Counted from the stretch's first letter, positions 1-6,614 are shown. The stretch: DNA of 15,225 nucleotides from DATJSJ01 sp035504175 (GCA_035504175.1 DATJSJ010000009.1:1-15225), one strand, 5' to 3'. Numbers and translations: made by a program. The notes: a model not told the origin generated them from the letters alone.

Positions 1-2
1 CC

Positions 3-32
3 AAGGCGATGGAGATGAACAGCCGCGAATGA
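3..32 (+). CDS. Possible C-terminal tail of a gene entering from the left edge
   Basis: The frame reads KAMEMNSRE and stops at TGA (30-32). Eight of the nine sense codons end in G or C, as expected for coding sequence in this genome, so this may be the last few residues of a plus-strand gene convergent with the ABC transporter. The stretch is too short to identify. An antisense frame here reads a hydrophobic run (RLFISIAL) but has no ATG or GTG start in the adjacent bases, so it was not preferred. From 33 to 252 nothing convincing is seen: arginine-rich frames only, and no clear terminator. Confidence 0.3.
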   Translation, partial: KAMEMNSRE

Positions 33-252
33 CCGCGGTCTGCGCCGGACAGAGAAGACGGGCCCGAGATTCGGGATAGGCCCCGCGGAAACGAAGCCTG
101 CCGCCAACCAGCGATCCGATTCACGTCAGGCTTGGCTCGGCATTGCAGTAGGCCGCGCGTTTCGAAAGGAGCGCGCCGGAGCCGAACTCGTCTGCCCTCG
201 CCGCGACCTGCGAACCCGCGTCACCCGCCTGGCCGGATCGAAACGACCGTGG

Positions 253-1050
253 CTACCCGCCCACCATCAGCCGCACGATCTCATCGGGATTGGCCTCGCC
301 GATGGCGCGCTCGCCGGCCTTCACCCCGCGGCGCAGCACGACGATGCGGTCGCTGACCGCGAAGATGTCGCCGAGATTGTGCGAGATGAAGATCACGCCG
401 ACGCCGCTGCCTTTCAGCGAGCGGATCAGGTCCATCACCTTGCGCTGCTCCGGCACGCCGAGCGCCGCGGTCGGCTCGTCCATGATCAGCACCCGCGCCT
501 TCCAGTGGATGGCGCGGCTGATCGCCACCGCCTGGCGCTGCCCGCCGGAGAGTGCCCGCACCGGCCGGTCCAGCCGGTCGAGATGGATGTCGAGAGGCTC
601 CAGCGCCAGCGCCGCTGCCTCGCGCATCTGCCGCCGGTCGATCACCGGCAAGCCCCAGCGCGGATGCGGCACCCGGCGCATCGGCTCGCGGCCGAGAAAG
701 ACGTTGGCGCCGACATCGAGATTGTCGGCCAGGGCGAGGTCCTGGTAGATCGTCTCGATCCCCTGGTCGCGCGCGGCCTGCGGGTTCTCGAAATCGACCG
801 TGCGGCCCTCGTAGACGATCTCGCCCTCGTCGGGGCGGAACACGCCCGAGATGATCTTGATCAGGGTCGACTTGCCGGCGCCGTTGTCGCCGGCGAGTGC
901 CACCACCTCGCCCGGATGCAGGGTGAAGGTCACCCGCTCGAGCGCGTGCACGCCGCCGAAGCGTTTCGAGACGTCGCGCGCCTGCAGCAGCGGCGAGCCC
1001 TCCGGCGGGACCGCCGGCTCCGGAACCTGGGCGAGCGTCGGCGCCGGCAT
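253..1050 (-). CDS. Sugar-type ABC transporter ATP-binding protein, single-domain
   Basis: This protein (265 aa) would power sugar import by hydrolysing ATP at the cytoplasmic face of the membrane. All ABC ATPase motifs are visible: Walker A GDNGAGKS (54-61), Q-loop Gln103, signature LSGGQ (167-171), Walker B ending in Asp191-Glu192, and switch His214. It has only one ATP-binding domain, whereas RbsA, XylG and MglA of this class have two in about 500 aa. In size it resembles FrcA of the rhizobial fructose system, so two copies probably form the working pair. The start is set by AGGAGG (1058-1063, minus strand) seven bases upstream. The ATG overlaps the permease stop as TGATG, implying translational coupling. 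The class is firm; the substrate is unknown, and fructose is only a guess from architecture. Confidence 0.93.
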   Translation of the reverse strand: MPAPTLAQVPEPAVPPEGSPLLQARDVSKRFGGVHALERVTFTLHPGEVVALAGDNGAGKSTLIKIISGVFRPDEGEIVYEGRTVDFENPQAARDQGIETIYQDLALADNLDVGANVFLGREPMRRVPHPRWGLPVIDRRQMREAAALALEPLDIHLDRLDRPVRALSGGQRQAVAISRAIHWKARVLIMDEPTAALGVPEQRKVMDLIRSLKGSGVGVIFISHNLGDIFAVSDRIVVLRRGVKAGERAIGEANPDEIVRLMVGG

Positions 1051-2090
1051 CACTCCTCCTCCTGCCGGCCGCCGCCGAGCCGCTTCTGGCTCTGATCGAC
1101 CAGCACCGAGATGATGATGACGACGCCGACGGCGACGAACTGCCAGAACGGCTCGACATCGACGAACACCAGCCCGTACTGGATCACCGCGATGATCAGC
1201 GCGCCGATGATCGTGCCGATGATGGTGCCGGAACCGCCGAACAGGCTGGCGCCCCCGATCACCACCGCGGCGATGCTGTCGAGCAGTAGCGGCTCGCCCG
1301 CCTGCGGCGCGCCGGCGGAGAAGCGGCCGGTGTAGAGGATGCCGTCCACCCCGGCGCACAGCGCGGAGAGTATATAGAGCAGCACGGTGACGCGCCGGAC
1401 ATTGACGCCGGCGCGCACCGCTGCCTGCCGGTTGCCGCCGATCGCGTAGGTGTATTGCCCGAACCTCGTCTGCGACAGCACGTAGTGCATGGCGATGACG
1501 ACCGCGAGCGTGATCAGCACCACCACCGGAAACCCGGCGATCTGGCCATTGCCGAGCCAGTTCAGCCAGGCATTCGACACCGGCACGGTGGTGCCACCGG
1601 CCGCGAGATAGGCGATGCCGCGCGCAACCCCGAACATGCCGAGCGTGCCGATGAAGGGCGGAATGCGCAGCCGCGCGATCAGCCAGCCATTCACCGCGCC
1701 GGGAATGAGCGAGGCGAGCAGCGCCGCGACGATCGCAAGCAAGAGCCCCGCCGCGTTGCCGGCGGCGGCACCGCCGATATTGGCGACGTGCGCCGCGATC
1801 ACCGCGGCGAAGCCCATGGTGAAGCCGACCGAGAGGTCGATGCCGCCGGCGATGATGACCAGGGTCTGGCCGAGCCCGAGCAGCACCGGCGCGACGGCGA
1901 ACACCGCGATCGAACGCAGGTTGAAGGCGCTGAAGACGAAGCTGGCGCCATACGCGATCCGCGCCCAGACCTCGAACCCGATCAGCAGCAGGATCAGGAA
2001 CAGCCAGGCGCGGGCCGAGGCGAGCGCGGCGCCGATCGCCACGCGGTGTCGGCTGGGCGGGACGGCGGTCCCGGCGGTGGTCGAGGACAT
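1050..2090 (-). CDS. Sugar-type ABC transporter permease
   Basis: Inner-membrane permease (346 aa) of the RbsC/FrcC family (BPD_transp_2), forming the channel for the solute delivered by the periplasmic binding protein. Hydrophobic segments cover most of the chain from about residue 28 to 330. The family motif GIDLSVG is at 83-89, a cytoplasmic loop GGNRQAAVRAGVNV at 218-231, and GGASLFGG at 279-286. The C-terminus is short and charged. The length is typical. It lies between the binding-protein gene (67-base gap holding a strong hairpin) and the ATPase gene (one-base overlap). No strong ribosome-binding site precedes the ATG, which may mean lower translation than the binding protein. Substrate is not determinable. 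Confidence 0.93.
   Translation of the reverse strand: MSSTTAGTAVPPSRHRVAIGAALASARAWLFLILLLIGFEVWARIAYGASFVFSAFNLRSIAVFAVAPVLLGLGQTLVIIAGGIDLSVGFTMGFAAVIAAHVANIGGAAAGNAAGLLLAIVAALLASLIPGAVNGWLIARLRIPPFIGTLGMFGVARGIAYLAAGGTTVPVSNAWLNWLGNGQIAGFPVVVLITLAVVIAMHYVLSQTRFGQYTYAIGGNRQAAVRAGVNVRRVTVLLYILSALCAGVDGILYTGRFSAGAPQAGEPLLLDSIAAVVIGGASLFGGSGTIIGTIIGALIIAVIQYGLVFVDVEPFWQFVAVGVVIIISVLVDQSQKRLGGGRQEEE
1058..1063 (-). promoter_or_regulatory. Ribosome-binding site of the ABC ATPase gene
   Basis: AGGAGG on the minus strand, seven bases before the ATG at 1050-1048. It lies inside the last codons of the permease gene. It decides the start at 1050 rather than further upstream in the same open frame, where the frame merely reads through the permease gene antisense to its codons. 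Confidence 0.75.
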
Positions 2091-2115
2091 GATGTAATCC
2101 GGTGGCGGCGTGACC

Positions 2116-2142
2116 GGCCGCCCGGGCGCGTCCCGGGCGGCC
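2116..2142 (-). terminator. Intercistronic hairpin between binding-protein and permease genes
   Basis: A perfect inverted repeat: GGCCGCCCGGG (2116-2126), five-base loop, CCCGGGCGGCC (2132-2142). It begins 15 bases past the binding-protein stop on the transcribed strand. No T-tract follows, so it looks more like an mRNA-stabilising or partially terminating hairpin than a full intrinsic terminator. Such structures are known after the first gene of maltose-type transport operons, where they favour expression of the binding protein. Confidence 0.65.
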
Positions 2143-2157
2143 AGGTGCTGCGAAGCG

Positions 2158-3147
2158 TCAGTCGGAATAGATGAATTTCTTCACGTCGGGATCGTTCATG
2201 TTGTCCTTGTCGATCAGCGTGAAGCCGGTGCCGATCTTGACCGGGATCGAATGCCCGGTCAGGTGGGCGAACGCCGAGACCACGCCGAAATAGCCGATTT
2301 CCGCCGGGTGCTGGGCGATCGCCATGGTGATCAGCCCGCTCTGGATGTTGTCGACGATCGAGGCCGGCGCGTCGAATGCGACGACCTTCACCTTGCCCGT
2401 CGCCCCGGCCTGCTTGACGCCGTTGCCGGCGCCGAGCGCCGAGAACAAATTCGCGCCGAACACGCCGACCAGGTCCGGGTTGCGCGCATAGACCGACTGG
2501 AACTGCGAGGCCGCCTTGTTGGCGTCGTCGTCATTGAACTGGGTGTCGAGCACGGTGATGCCCGGATACTTCTTCATCTCCTCCTTGAAGCCCTGCTCCC
2601 GCTGATCGGTCGTGGAGATGCCGGGCTTGACGTTGGAGACGTAGACCTTGCCCTTGCCGCCGACCGCCTTGGCGAGTGCCCGGGCGGCGATCTCGCCACC
2701 CATGATGTTGTCGGAGGCGATGTAGGAGAGCGGGAAGTCGGCGTTGCCGCTGCCGGTCTGGTAGTTGCCGTCACCGATGAAGGTGTCGACGGTAATGACC
2801 GGGATGCCCGCCTGCACCGCCTTGCGCAGCGGCTCGACGAGCTGGACCTTGTCGGTGGGCGCGATCAGGATCGCGTCCGGGTGGCGGGCGATGACCGCGT
2901 CCAGCACCGGCACCTGCTGCACCGGGTTGAACTCCGGCGCCCCCTGGAAGACCAGGTCGACGCCGAGTGCGTCGGCCGCGGCCTGCGCGCCCTTGTGCAT
3001 GGTGATGTAGAACGCGTCCGTCGTCAGGCCGGGAATCAGTGCGATCGTATATTTCTTGGCCGCAAGGGCGTCGCCCGTCGGCGCGGCGGTGATCGCGGCC
3101 GTTCCCATCGCCATGGCGGCCAGGGAGACAAAAATACGTCGGCGCAT
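2158..3147 (-). CDS. Periplasmic sugar-binding protein of the ABC transporter
   Basis: Solute receptor (329 aa) of the RbsB/FrcB type (Peripla_BP_4, type I periplasmic-binding fold). Residues 1 to about 29 form a signal peptide: basic MRRR, a hydrophobic core, and a likely cleavage after ALA. The mature protein starts with KKYTIALIPG, the first strand of the fold. Later segments typical of the family are AILIAPTD, PVITVDTF, SYIASDN, GVFGANLF and VKVVAFDAP. The start is chosen at the ATG with AGGAGG seven bases upstream and a signal peptide right behind it; a start further upstream would place an arginine-rich stretch before the signal. It is the first gene of the transporter unit. The sugar bound cannot be read from sequence alone. 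Confidence 0.92.
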   Translation of the reverse strand: MRRRIFVSLAAMAMGTAAITAAPTGDALAAKKYTIALIPGLTTDAFYITMHKGAQAAADALGVDLVFQGAPEFNPVQQVPVLDAVIARHPDAILIAPTDKVQLVEPLRKAVQAGIPVITVDTFIGDGNYQTGSGNADFPLSYIASDNIMGGEIAARALAKAVGGKGKVYVSNVKPGISTTDQREQGFKEEMKKYPGITVLDTQFNDDDANKAASQFQSVYARNPDLVGVFGANLFSALGAGNGVKQAGATGKVKVVAFDAPASIVDNIQSGLITMAIAQHPAEIGYFGVVSAFAHLTGHSIPVKIGTGFTLIDKDNMNDPDVKKFIYSD

Positions 3148-3154
3148 GCGGTTT

Positions 3155-3160
3155 CCTCCT
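3155..3160 (-). promoter_or_regulatory. Ribosome-binding site of the sugar-binding protein gene
   Basis: AGGAGG on the minus strand with a seven-base spacer to the ATG at 3147. This is the strongest site in the transporter cluster, fitting the need for excess binding protein over membrane components. It fixes the start in favour of the signal-peptide methionine. Confidence 0.8.
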
Positions 3161-3227
3161 CCGTTTATCGGGCGGAGGGTAGGGGGTTCGCGCCGGCGGC
3201 GAAAGAGCCCCGGGCTGCGCATGATCC

Positions 3228-3245
3228 CGGCGGGGGGGGCCGCCG
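3228..3245 (-). terminator. Possible hairpin after the small membrane-protein gene
   Basis: CGGCGG (3228-3233) and CCGCCG (3240-3245) can pair around a loop that is all G on the plus strand; the G run is eight bases at 3232-3239. It sits directly past the stop of the minus-strand gene ending at 3248. No T-tract follows, so terminator function is uncertain. Confidence 0.3.
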
Positions 3246-3247
3246 CG

Positions 3248-3532
3248 TCAGTAGAAGGCGAAGGCGAGCGCGACCACGATCAGGATGACGAACACCAGGA
3301 TCACGATCGCCAGCCAGGGATTCACCAGCCGGGTCTCTTCGGTCTCGATCCAGCGCTCGACGAAGCGCCGCGGCGGGTAAGGGGGCGCCGAGACGACGTC
3401 GAACACCGGATCGTCTGGCCCGCCCGGCCGGTCCCGCAGGATTGCCCGGGCCCCGAGCTTGCCCGTTTCTTTCAGCCCGGCCCGCCAGCGCTCGGCGTCT
3501 TCCGTCGGGAAGTCCCCGTCATCGGCTTGCAT
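3248..3532 (-). CDS. Small hypothetical protein with C-terminal membrane anchor
   Basis: A 94-residue protein not assigned to a family. Residues 1-69 are polar and charged, with a PPYPPRR stretch at about 50-56 followed by the acidic WIETEETR. Residues about 72-93 form one strongly hydrophobic segment (WLAIVILVFVILIVVALAF) ending one residue before the C-terminus. This predicts a tail-anchored inner-membrane protein with a cytoplasmic N-terminal part. An upstream in-frame ATG at 3592 would add 20 residues; the later ATG is preferred because the extra part reads like non-coding sequence. It precedes the transporter genes by 100 bases on the same strand but shows no functional link to them. Confidence 0.6.
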   Translation of the reverse strand: MQADDGDFPTEDAERWRAGLKETGKLGARAILRDRPGGPDDPVFDVVSAPPYPPRRFVERWIETEETRLVNPWLAIVILVFVILIVVALAFAFY

Positions 3533-3922
3533 GGTGGCTCGCGTCCGGTGGGTGCTGCCGACGCGTGTAGGCTGTGCCCCGCCCCCGGGCAAGCCGGCAC
3601 CGCTGGCAGGAGCGGCCGTCGGGCTGGGACCGGTTCCGCAACGGGGCGCGAGGACGTCCCGCGCCCGGGAGGTCAGGAGGTCACGCCCTCACAGCGGCGG
3701 GCGCAACCAGCCCGAGCTCCACGCCGAGGCATGCCGGCGCGACTTTCACGGCCGCTCGCGCATGCGCGAGGCGGAGCTGGGGCGCGTGCGGCGGGCCTGA
3801 TCGCCGATTGCACGCGCGCTGTCGGCGGCGGCATCGGGATGGCGTCGCCGGACGCTGAATTTCTTGCGCTCCAGCGAACGTTTCGATTGCAATGGCGCAT
3901 GGCAGAGGCCGGGGACGAGGCG
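3533..3922. other. Gene-free stretch between divergent genes
   Basis: About 390 bases separate the minus-strand small membrane-protein gene from the DUF3237 gene. Open frames cross it on both strands, but they are arginine- and alanine-rich, mutually overlapping, and resemble no family. Codons in the frame of the downstream gene at 3854-3895 have many A/T third positions, unlike coding sequence here. The region presumably holds the divergent promoters; a weak candidate for the plus strand is TTGCGC (3864-3869) with TTGCAA 17 bases later. Confidence 0.5.
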
Positions 3923-4387
3923 ATGACCGGGACGGGACTCTCGACGCAGCCGCTGTTCACCCTCAACCTGCGCGTGGCGCCGCCGCAGGCAGTCGGGCCC
4001 GGGCCGCTCGGCAACCGCTTCATCGTGCCGATCCTGTCGGGCAGCTTCGTCGGGCCGCAGCTGCGCGGCGTCGTGGAGCCGAACGGCGCCGACTGGGTGC
4101 TGGTCCGCCCCGATCGTGCCATGCAGCTCGATGTCCGGCTGGTGCTGCGGACCGAGCAGGACGTGCGCATCGGCATGACCTATCGCGGGTTCCGGCACGG
4201 CCCGGCGGAGGTCATGTCCCGGCTCAGCCGTGGTGAGGAGGCCGACCCGGCGAGCTACTACTTCCGGATGGCGGCGTTCTTCGAATGCGCCGATGAGCGG
4301 CTCGACTGGCTCAATCGTATCGTCGCCGTGGGCACCGGGCGCCGCAGCACCGAGGGGCCGATCTACCAGGTGTTCGAGGTGCTCTGA
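3923..4387 (+). CDS. DUF3237 (UPF0311) family protein
   Basis: A 154-residue protein of the DUF3237 family, whose biochemical role is not known to me. Family-like segments are PLFTLNLRVAPP (10-21), IVPILSGSFVGPQLRG (34-49), PNGADWVLVRPD (53-64), RHGPAEVMSRLSRGE (91-105), YYFR (112-115) and LDWLNR (128-133). The members I know begin a few residues before the first of these, which favours the ATG at 3923. GGGGA at 3911-3915 precedes it by seven bases. In-frame ATGs at 3899 and 3839 are possible but lack a good ribosome-binding site, and the codons after 3839 have poor G/C at third positions. No signal peptide is seen. A small hairpin follows the stop. Confidence 0.82.
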   Translation: MTGTGLSTQPLFTLNLRVAPPQAVGPGPLGNRFIVPILSGSFVGPQLRGVVEPNGADWVLVRPDRAMQLDVRLVLRTEQDVRIGMTYRGFRHGPAEVMSRLSRGEEADPASYYFRMAAFFECADERLDWLNRIVAVGTGRRSTEGPIYQVFEVL

Positions 4388-4414
4388 CCGGTCGCCCCGG
4401 CGGCGGGTGCGCTG

Positions 4415-4431
4415 CTGCCGCGCCGCGGCAG
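4415..4431 (+). terminator. Candidate terminator hairpin after the DUF3237 gene
   Basis: CTGCCGC (4415-4421), three-base loop, GCGGCAG (4425-4431): a perfect 7-bp stem 27 bases after the DUF3237 stop, followed by TCCTTGCC rather than a true T-tract. It may attenuate transcription before asd. Confidence 0.35.
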
Positions 4432-4474
4432 TCCTTGCCGCGCGGCCGCCCGCAGTCTAGCTCTGCCGGACGAT

Positions 4475-4480
4475 GGAGGA
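4475..4480 (+). promoter_or_regulatory. Ribosome-binding site of asd
   Basis: GGAGGA seven bases upstream of the ATG at 4488. It overlaps an earlier in-frame ATG at 4473, which is therefore unlikely to be the start; the protein begins at MGLRVAVVGATG. Confidence 0.8.
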
Positions 4481-4487
4481 CGGGATC

Positions 4488-5525
4488 ATGGGCTTGCGGG
4501 TCGCGGTCGTCGGCGCCACCGGGGCGGTCGGACGGGAGATGCTGAAGACGCTGGCGGAGCGGGACTTCCCGGCAAGCGAGGTCGCGGCCGTTGCCTCCGG
4601 CCGCTCGGCCGGGCAGGAAGTCTCCTTCGGCGAGCGCCGGGTGCTCAAAGTCCAGTCGCTCGACGGCTTCGACTTCCACGGCTGGGATATCGGCCTGTTC
4701 AGCCCCGGCGCCGCCGTCTCCGCCATCCACGCTCCGCGGGCCGCCGCGGCCGGCTGCGTCGTTATCGACAACACGAGCCAGTTCCGCATGGAGCCGGACG
4801 TCCCGCTGGTGGTGCCGGAGGTCAACCCGCAGGCGCTCGCCCGCTTCGCCCGGCGGCGGATCATCGCCAATCCGAATTGCAGCACCATCCAGATGGTGGT
4901 GGCGCTGAAGCCGCTGCATGACCGGTTCCGGGTCAGGCGCGTGGTGGTCGCGACCTACCAGTCGGTCTCCGGCGCCGGCAAGGAAGGCATGGACGAGCTC
5001 TTCGGCCACACCAAGGCCGTGTTCGTCCACGACCAGGTGACGCCGCAGCAATTCACCAAGGAAATCGCCTTCAACGTCATCCCGCATATCGACCGCTTCA
5101 TGGATGACGGCGCGACCAAGGAAGAATGGAAGATGGCGGTCGAGACCCGGAAGATCCTCGACCCCGACATCGCCGTGATCGCGACCTGCGTCCGCGTCCC
5201 GGTCTTCATCGGCCACGGCGAGGCGGTGCATGTCGAGTTCGAGCAGCCGGTCACCTCCGGCGAGGCTCGCTCGATCCTGCGCGGCGCGCCGGGCGTCACC
5301 GTGGTCGATAGCCGCGACGATGGCGGCTACATCACCCCGGCGGAGTGCGCCGGCGAGGACGCGGTGTTCGTCAGTCGCATCCGCCGCGACCCGACCGTGC
5401 CGAACGGCCTGGCCTTCTGGTGCGTGTCGGACAATCTGCGCAAAGGCGCGGCACTCAACGCGGTGCAGATCGCCGAGGCGCTGCTCAAGCAGGGGCTGGT
5501 GGGGTCGGCGGCGAGCGCGGCATAG
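4488..5525 (+). CDS. asd: Aspartate-semialdehyde dehydrogenase
   Basis: Cytoplasmic enzyme (345 aa) making L-aspartate 4-semialdehyde from aspartyl phosphate with NADPH, the branch-point step to lysine/diaminopimelate, threonine and methionine. The NADP-binding loop GATGAVG is at 9-15. The catalytic cysteine is Cys131 in NPNCSTIQ, with Gln158 in TYQSVSGAG and the acid/base His243 in VPVFIGHGEAVH. The phosphate/substrate-binding stretch KEEWKM is at 211-216. Length and motif order fit the family. A good ribosome-binding site fixes the start. The gene stands alone, with 100 bases from DUF3237 and a convergent gene downstream. No co-transcribed amino-acid gene is in view. Confidence 0.97.
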   Translation: MGLRVAVVGATGAVGREMLKTLAERDFPASEVAAVASGRSAGQEVSFGERRVLKVQSLDGFDFHGWDIGLFSPGAAVSAIHAPRAAAAGCVVIDNTSQFRMEPDVPLVVPEVNPQALARFARRRIIANPNCSTIQMVVALKPLHDRFRVRRVVVATYQSVSGAGKEGMDELFGHTKAVFVHDQVTPQQFTKEIAFNVIPHIDRFMDDGATKEEWKMAVETRKILDPDIAVIATCVRVPVFIGHGEAVHVEFEQPVTSGEARSILRGAPGVTVVDSRDDGGYITPAECAGEDAVFVSRIRRDPTVPNGLAFWCVSDNLRKGAALNAVQIAEALLKQGLVGSAASAA

Positions 5526-5530
5526 CGAGG

Positions 5531-5599
5531 AAAGCAAGGCCCGGGGCTTTGGCCATCGAGCCGCTTCGCGGTTCGATCCCCGCAAAGGCTGGCCTTTGC
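5531..5599. repeat. Hairpin cluster between convergent genes; possible decayed REP-like copy
   Basis: Three foldable units lie between asd and the DUF1398 gene. First, AAAGC (5531-5535) with GCTTT (5546-5550). Second, ATCGAGCCGC (5555-5564), loop TTC, GCGGTTCGAT (5568-5577), a 10-bp stem with one G-U pair. Third, GCAAAGG (5582-5588), loop CTGG, CCTTTGC (5593-5599), perfect. ATCCCCG links the last two. This layout of hairpin, CCCCG linker, hairpin matches the reverse complement of the clear copies at 9451 and 10987. It may serve both convergent genes as a transcription end. Confidence 0.5.
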
Positions 5600-5632
5600 A
5601 ATGCTTGACGTCATCCTCGATACGCGCCCGGT

Positions 5633-6031
5633 CTATTGCGGCGGGAAGGGCTCGACGAAGGTCTCGCCGGTGCGGCCGTAGTAGACGGCGCGTCGGCCGA
5701 GCAGGGACACGAGGTAGCCGACGCATCCGGCCAGCGCGATGCGTTCGCAGAAGCCGGCATAGTCGACGCCCCCGGCCTGGATCGTTCGCACCGCCGCCTC
5801 CACCCCGGCCGCATCGAACGCTTCCGCCGGGGATGAGGCGACGGGGTGGCACGGCAGCGTTCGCGTTTCGCCGTCCGGCAGATAATAGGTCTTCTCCGCG
5901 CGGACCAGGTCGGTGTGATACCGCTCAACGCCAGCCGCCACGAGGCGCCCTATGACTTCAGGAAAGCTGAGCCTTCCCGCATCTGAACCCGCCGTGCATT
6001 CGATTACCGCGGCTTCGAACTGACTCTCCAT
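5633..6031 (-). CDS. DUF1398 family protein
   Basis: A 132-residue protein of the DUF1398 group that includes E. coli YbcV; its biochemical role is unknown to me. Recognisable stretches are FPEVIGRLVAAGVERYHTDL (23-42), EKTYYLPDGET (46-56), and the C-terminal GCVGYLVSLLGRRAVYYGRTGE (101-122). No signal peptide or membrane segment is seen. GGGAG lies about nine bases before the ATG. It lies 53 bases downstream of the MarR-type gene on the same strand, so the two may be one transcription unit and the regulator may control this gene. It converges with asd across a hairpin-rich spacer. Confidence 0.85.
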   Translation of the reverse strand: MESQFEAAVIECTAGSDAGRLSFPEVIGRLVAAGVERYHTDLVRAEKTYYLPDGETRTLPCHPVASSPAEAFDAAGVEAAVRTIQAGGVDYAGFCERIALAGCVGYLVSLLGRRAVYYGRTGETFVEPFPPQ

Positions 6032-6084
6032 AGCAGATCACTCCCGTGCCTGGCGGGACGACAGGCCCCGCCGTTGCGATTGCG

Positions 6085-6531
6085 TCACGTCACCGGAACC
6101 GTCGCGAGCCCGTGCCGGCGGGCGATCTCCCGCAACACGCGCTCCATTGCGGCGCGATCGGTCGTGCTGAGCGCGCCGAAGAACTCGGCATCGTTGCGAT
6201 CGGCGAGTGCCGTGAGCTCGGGCACCAGCGCCCGCCCGGCCGGGGTCAGCGCCAGCGCCTGGCAGCGCCGGTCCGACGCGCTCACGGTGCGGGACAGCAG
6301 CGCCCGGCCCTCCAGCCGCTCGACCAGCTTCGAGACCGCGCCCCGCGTCATGCCGAGCTCGGCGGCGAGCCGGCTCGGCATCAGCGCCCCGTGCTCGTGC
6401 AGCAGGCGGAGGACCGCCCATTCGGCGACCCCGACATCCGACACGGCCAGCTTCGCCGCGAAGGCCTGCGACACATGGTTCGAGACCAGGCGCAGCCAAA
6501 AGCCCAGATGTCCCCGCAGCGGGGTGTCCAC
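6085..6531 (-). CDS. MarR-family transcriptional regulator
   Basis: A 148-residue winged-helix DNA-binding protein of the MarR family, which act as dimers and usually repress their own gene and a neighbour until a small ligand or oxidant binds. The helix-turn-helix is at about 52-72 (PSRLAAELGMTRGAVSKLVERL), and the wing at about 80-97 with the family signature SDRRCQALALTPAG. Flanking helices for dimerisation are at 8-28 and 103-142. The start codon is GTG at 6531; no better ATG lies in frame and no strong ribosome-binding site is present. A promoter and palindromic half-sites lie 20-60 bases upstream. Likely targets are this gene with the DUF1398 gene; the ligand is unknown. Confidence 0.93.
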   Translation of the reverse strand: MDTPLRGHLGFWLRLVSNHVSQAFAAKLAVSDVGVAEWAVLRLLHEHGALMPSRLAAELGMTRGAVSKLVERLEGRALLSRTVSASDRRCQALALTPAGRALVPELTALADRNDAEFFGALSTTDRAAMERVLREIARRHGLATVPVT

Positions 6532-6550
6532 GGCGTGCAGATCCGTTGGA

Positions 6551-6583
6551 AGTTTCCGCGGAAACTACATGCTGATAGTTTCC
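6551..6583 (-). promoter_or_regulatory. Candidate MarR operator
   Basis: AGTTTCCGCGGAAACT (6551-6566) is a perfect 16-base palindrome. A further half-site TAGTTTCC (6576-6583) forms an inverted repeat with GGAAACTA (6560-6567), spaced by eight bases. The half-sites overlap the -10 and spacer of the predicted marR promoter, where binding would block RNA polymerase. Palindromes of this size near their own promoter are typical MarR sites. Confidence 0.6.
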
Positions 6584-6590
6584 ACGTCAA
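6562..6590 (-). promoter_or_regulatory. Predicted promoter of the marR-DUF1398 unit
   Basis: On the minus strand, TTGACG (-35; 6590-6585) is followed after exactly 17 bases by TAGTTT (-10; 6567-6562). Transcription would begin near 6555, leaving an untranslated leader of about 24 bases before the GTG at 6531. The -35 is five of six to the sigma-70 consensus; the -10 is weaker. Confidence 0.55.
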
Positions 6591-6614
6591 CCATTTTCTG
6601 GGGCTTCCCATGGC

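Noticed and set aside
132..356. Plus-strand open frame of 74 residues near the left edge
   Set aside because: Very arginine- and proline-rich, overlaps the end of the ABC ATPase gene on the other strand, with no recognisable domain.
3180..3240. AAAG, CCCCGGG and ATCCCGG pieces that look like another copy of the repeat family
   Set aside because: No two tandem stems can be formed with the right linker; similarity is limited to short GC-rich words expected in this genome.
2110..3288. Plus-strand open frame of 392 residues opposite the sugar-binding protein gene
   Set aside because: Antisense shadow of a gene with clear signal peptide, ribosome-binding site and family motifs; its own translation is Asp/Arg/Val-rich without domains.
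5568..5581. GGTTCGATCCC, identical to the T-arm consensus of tRNA genes, suggesting a tRNA or an attachment-site remnant
   Set aside because: The flanks do not form a T-stem, and no anticodon arm, D-arm or acceptor is present. The bases are explained by a 10-bp hairpin (5555-5577). No integrase gene or matching repeat is nearby.
4311..5852. Minus-strand open frame of 513 residues opposite asd
   Set aside because: Antisense shadow; asd has all catalytic residues and a good start. The frame also runs through the hairpin cluster and into the DUF1398 gene.
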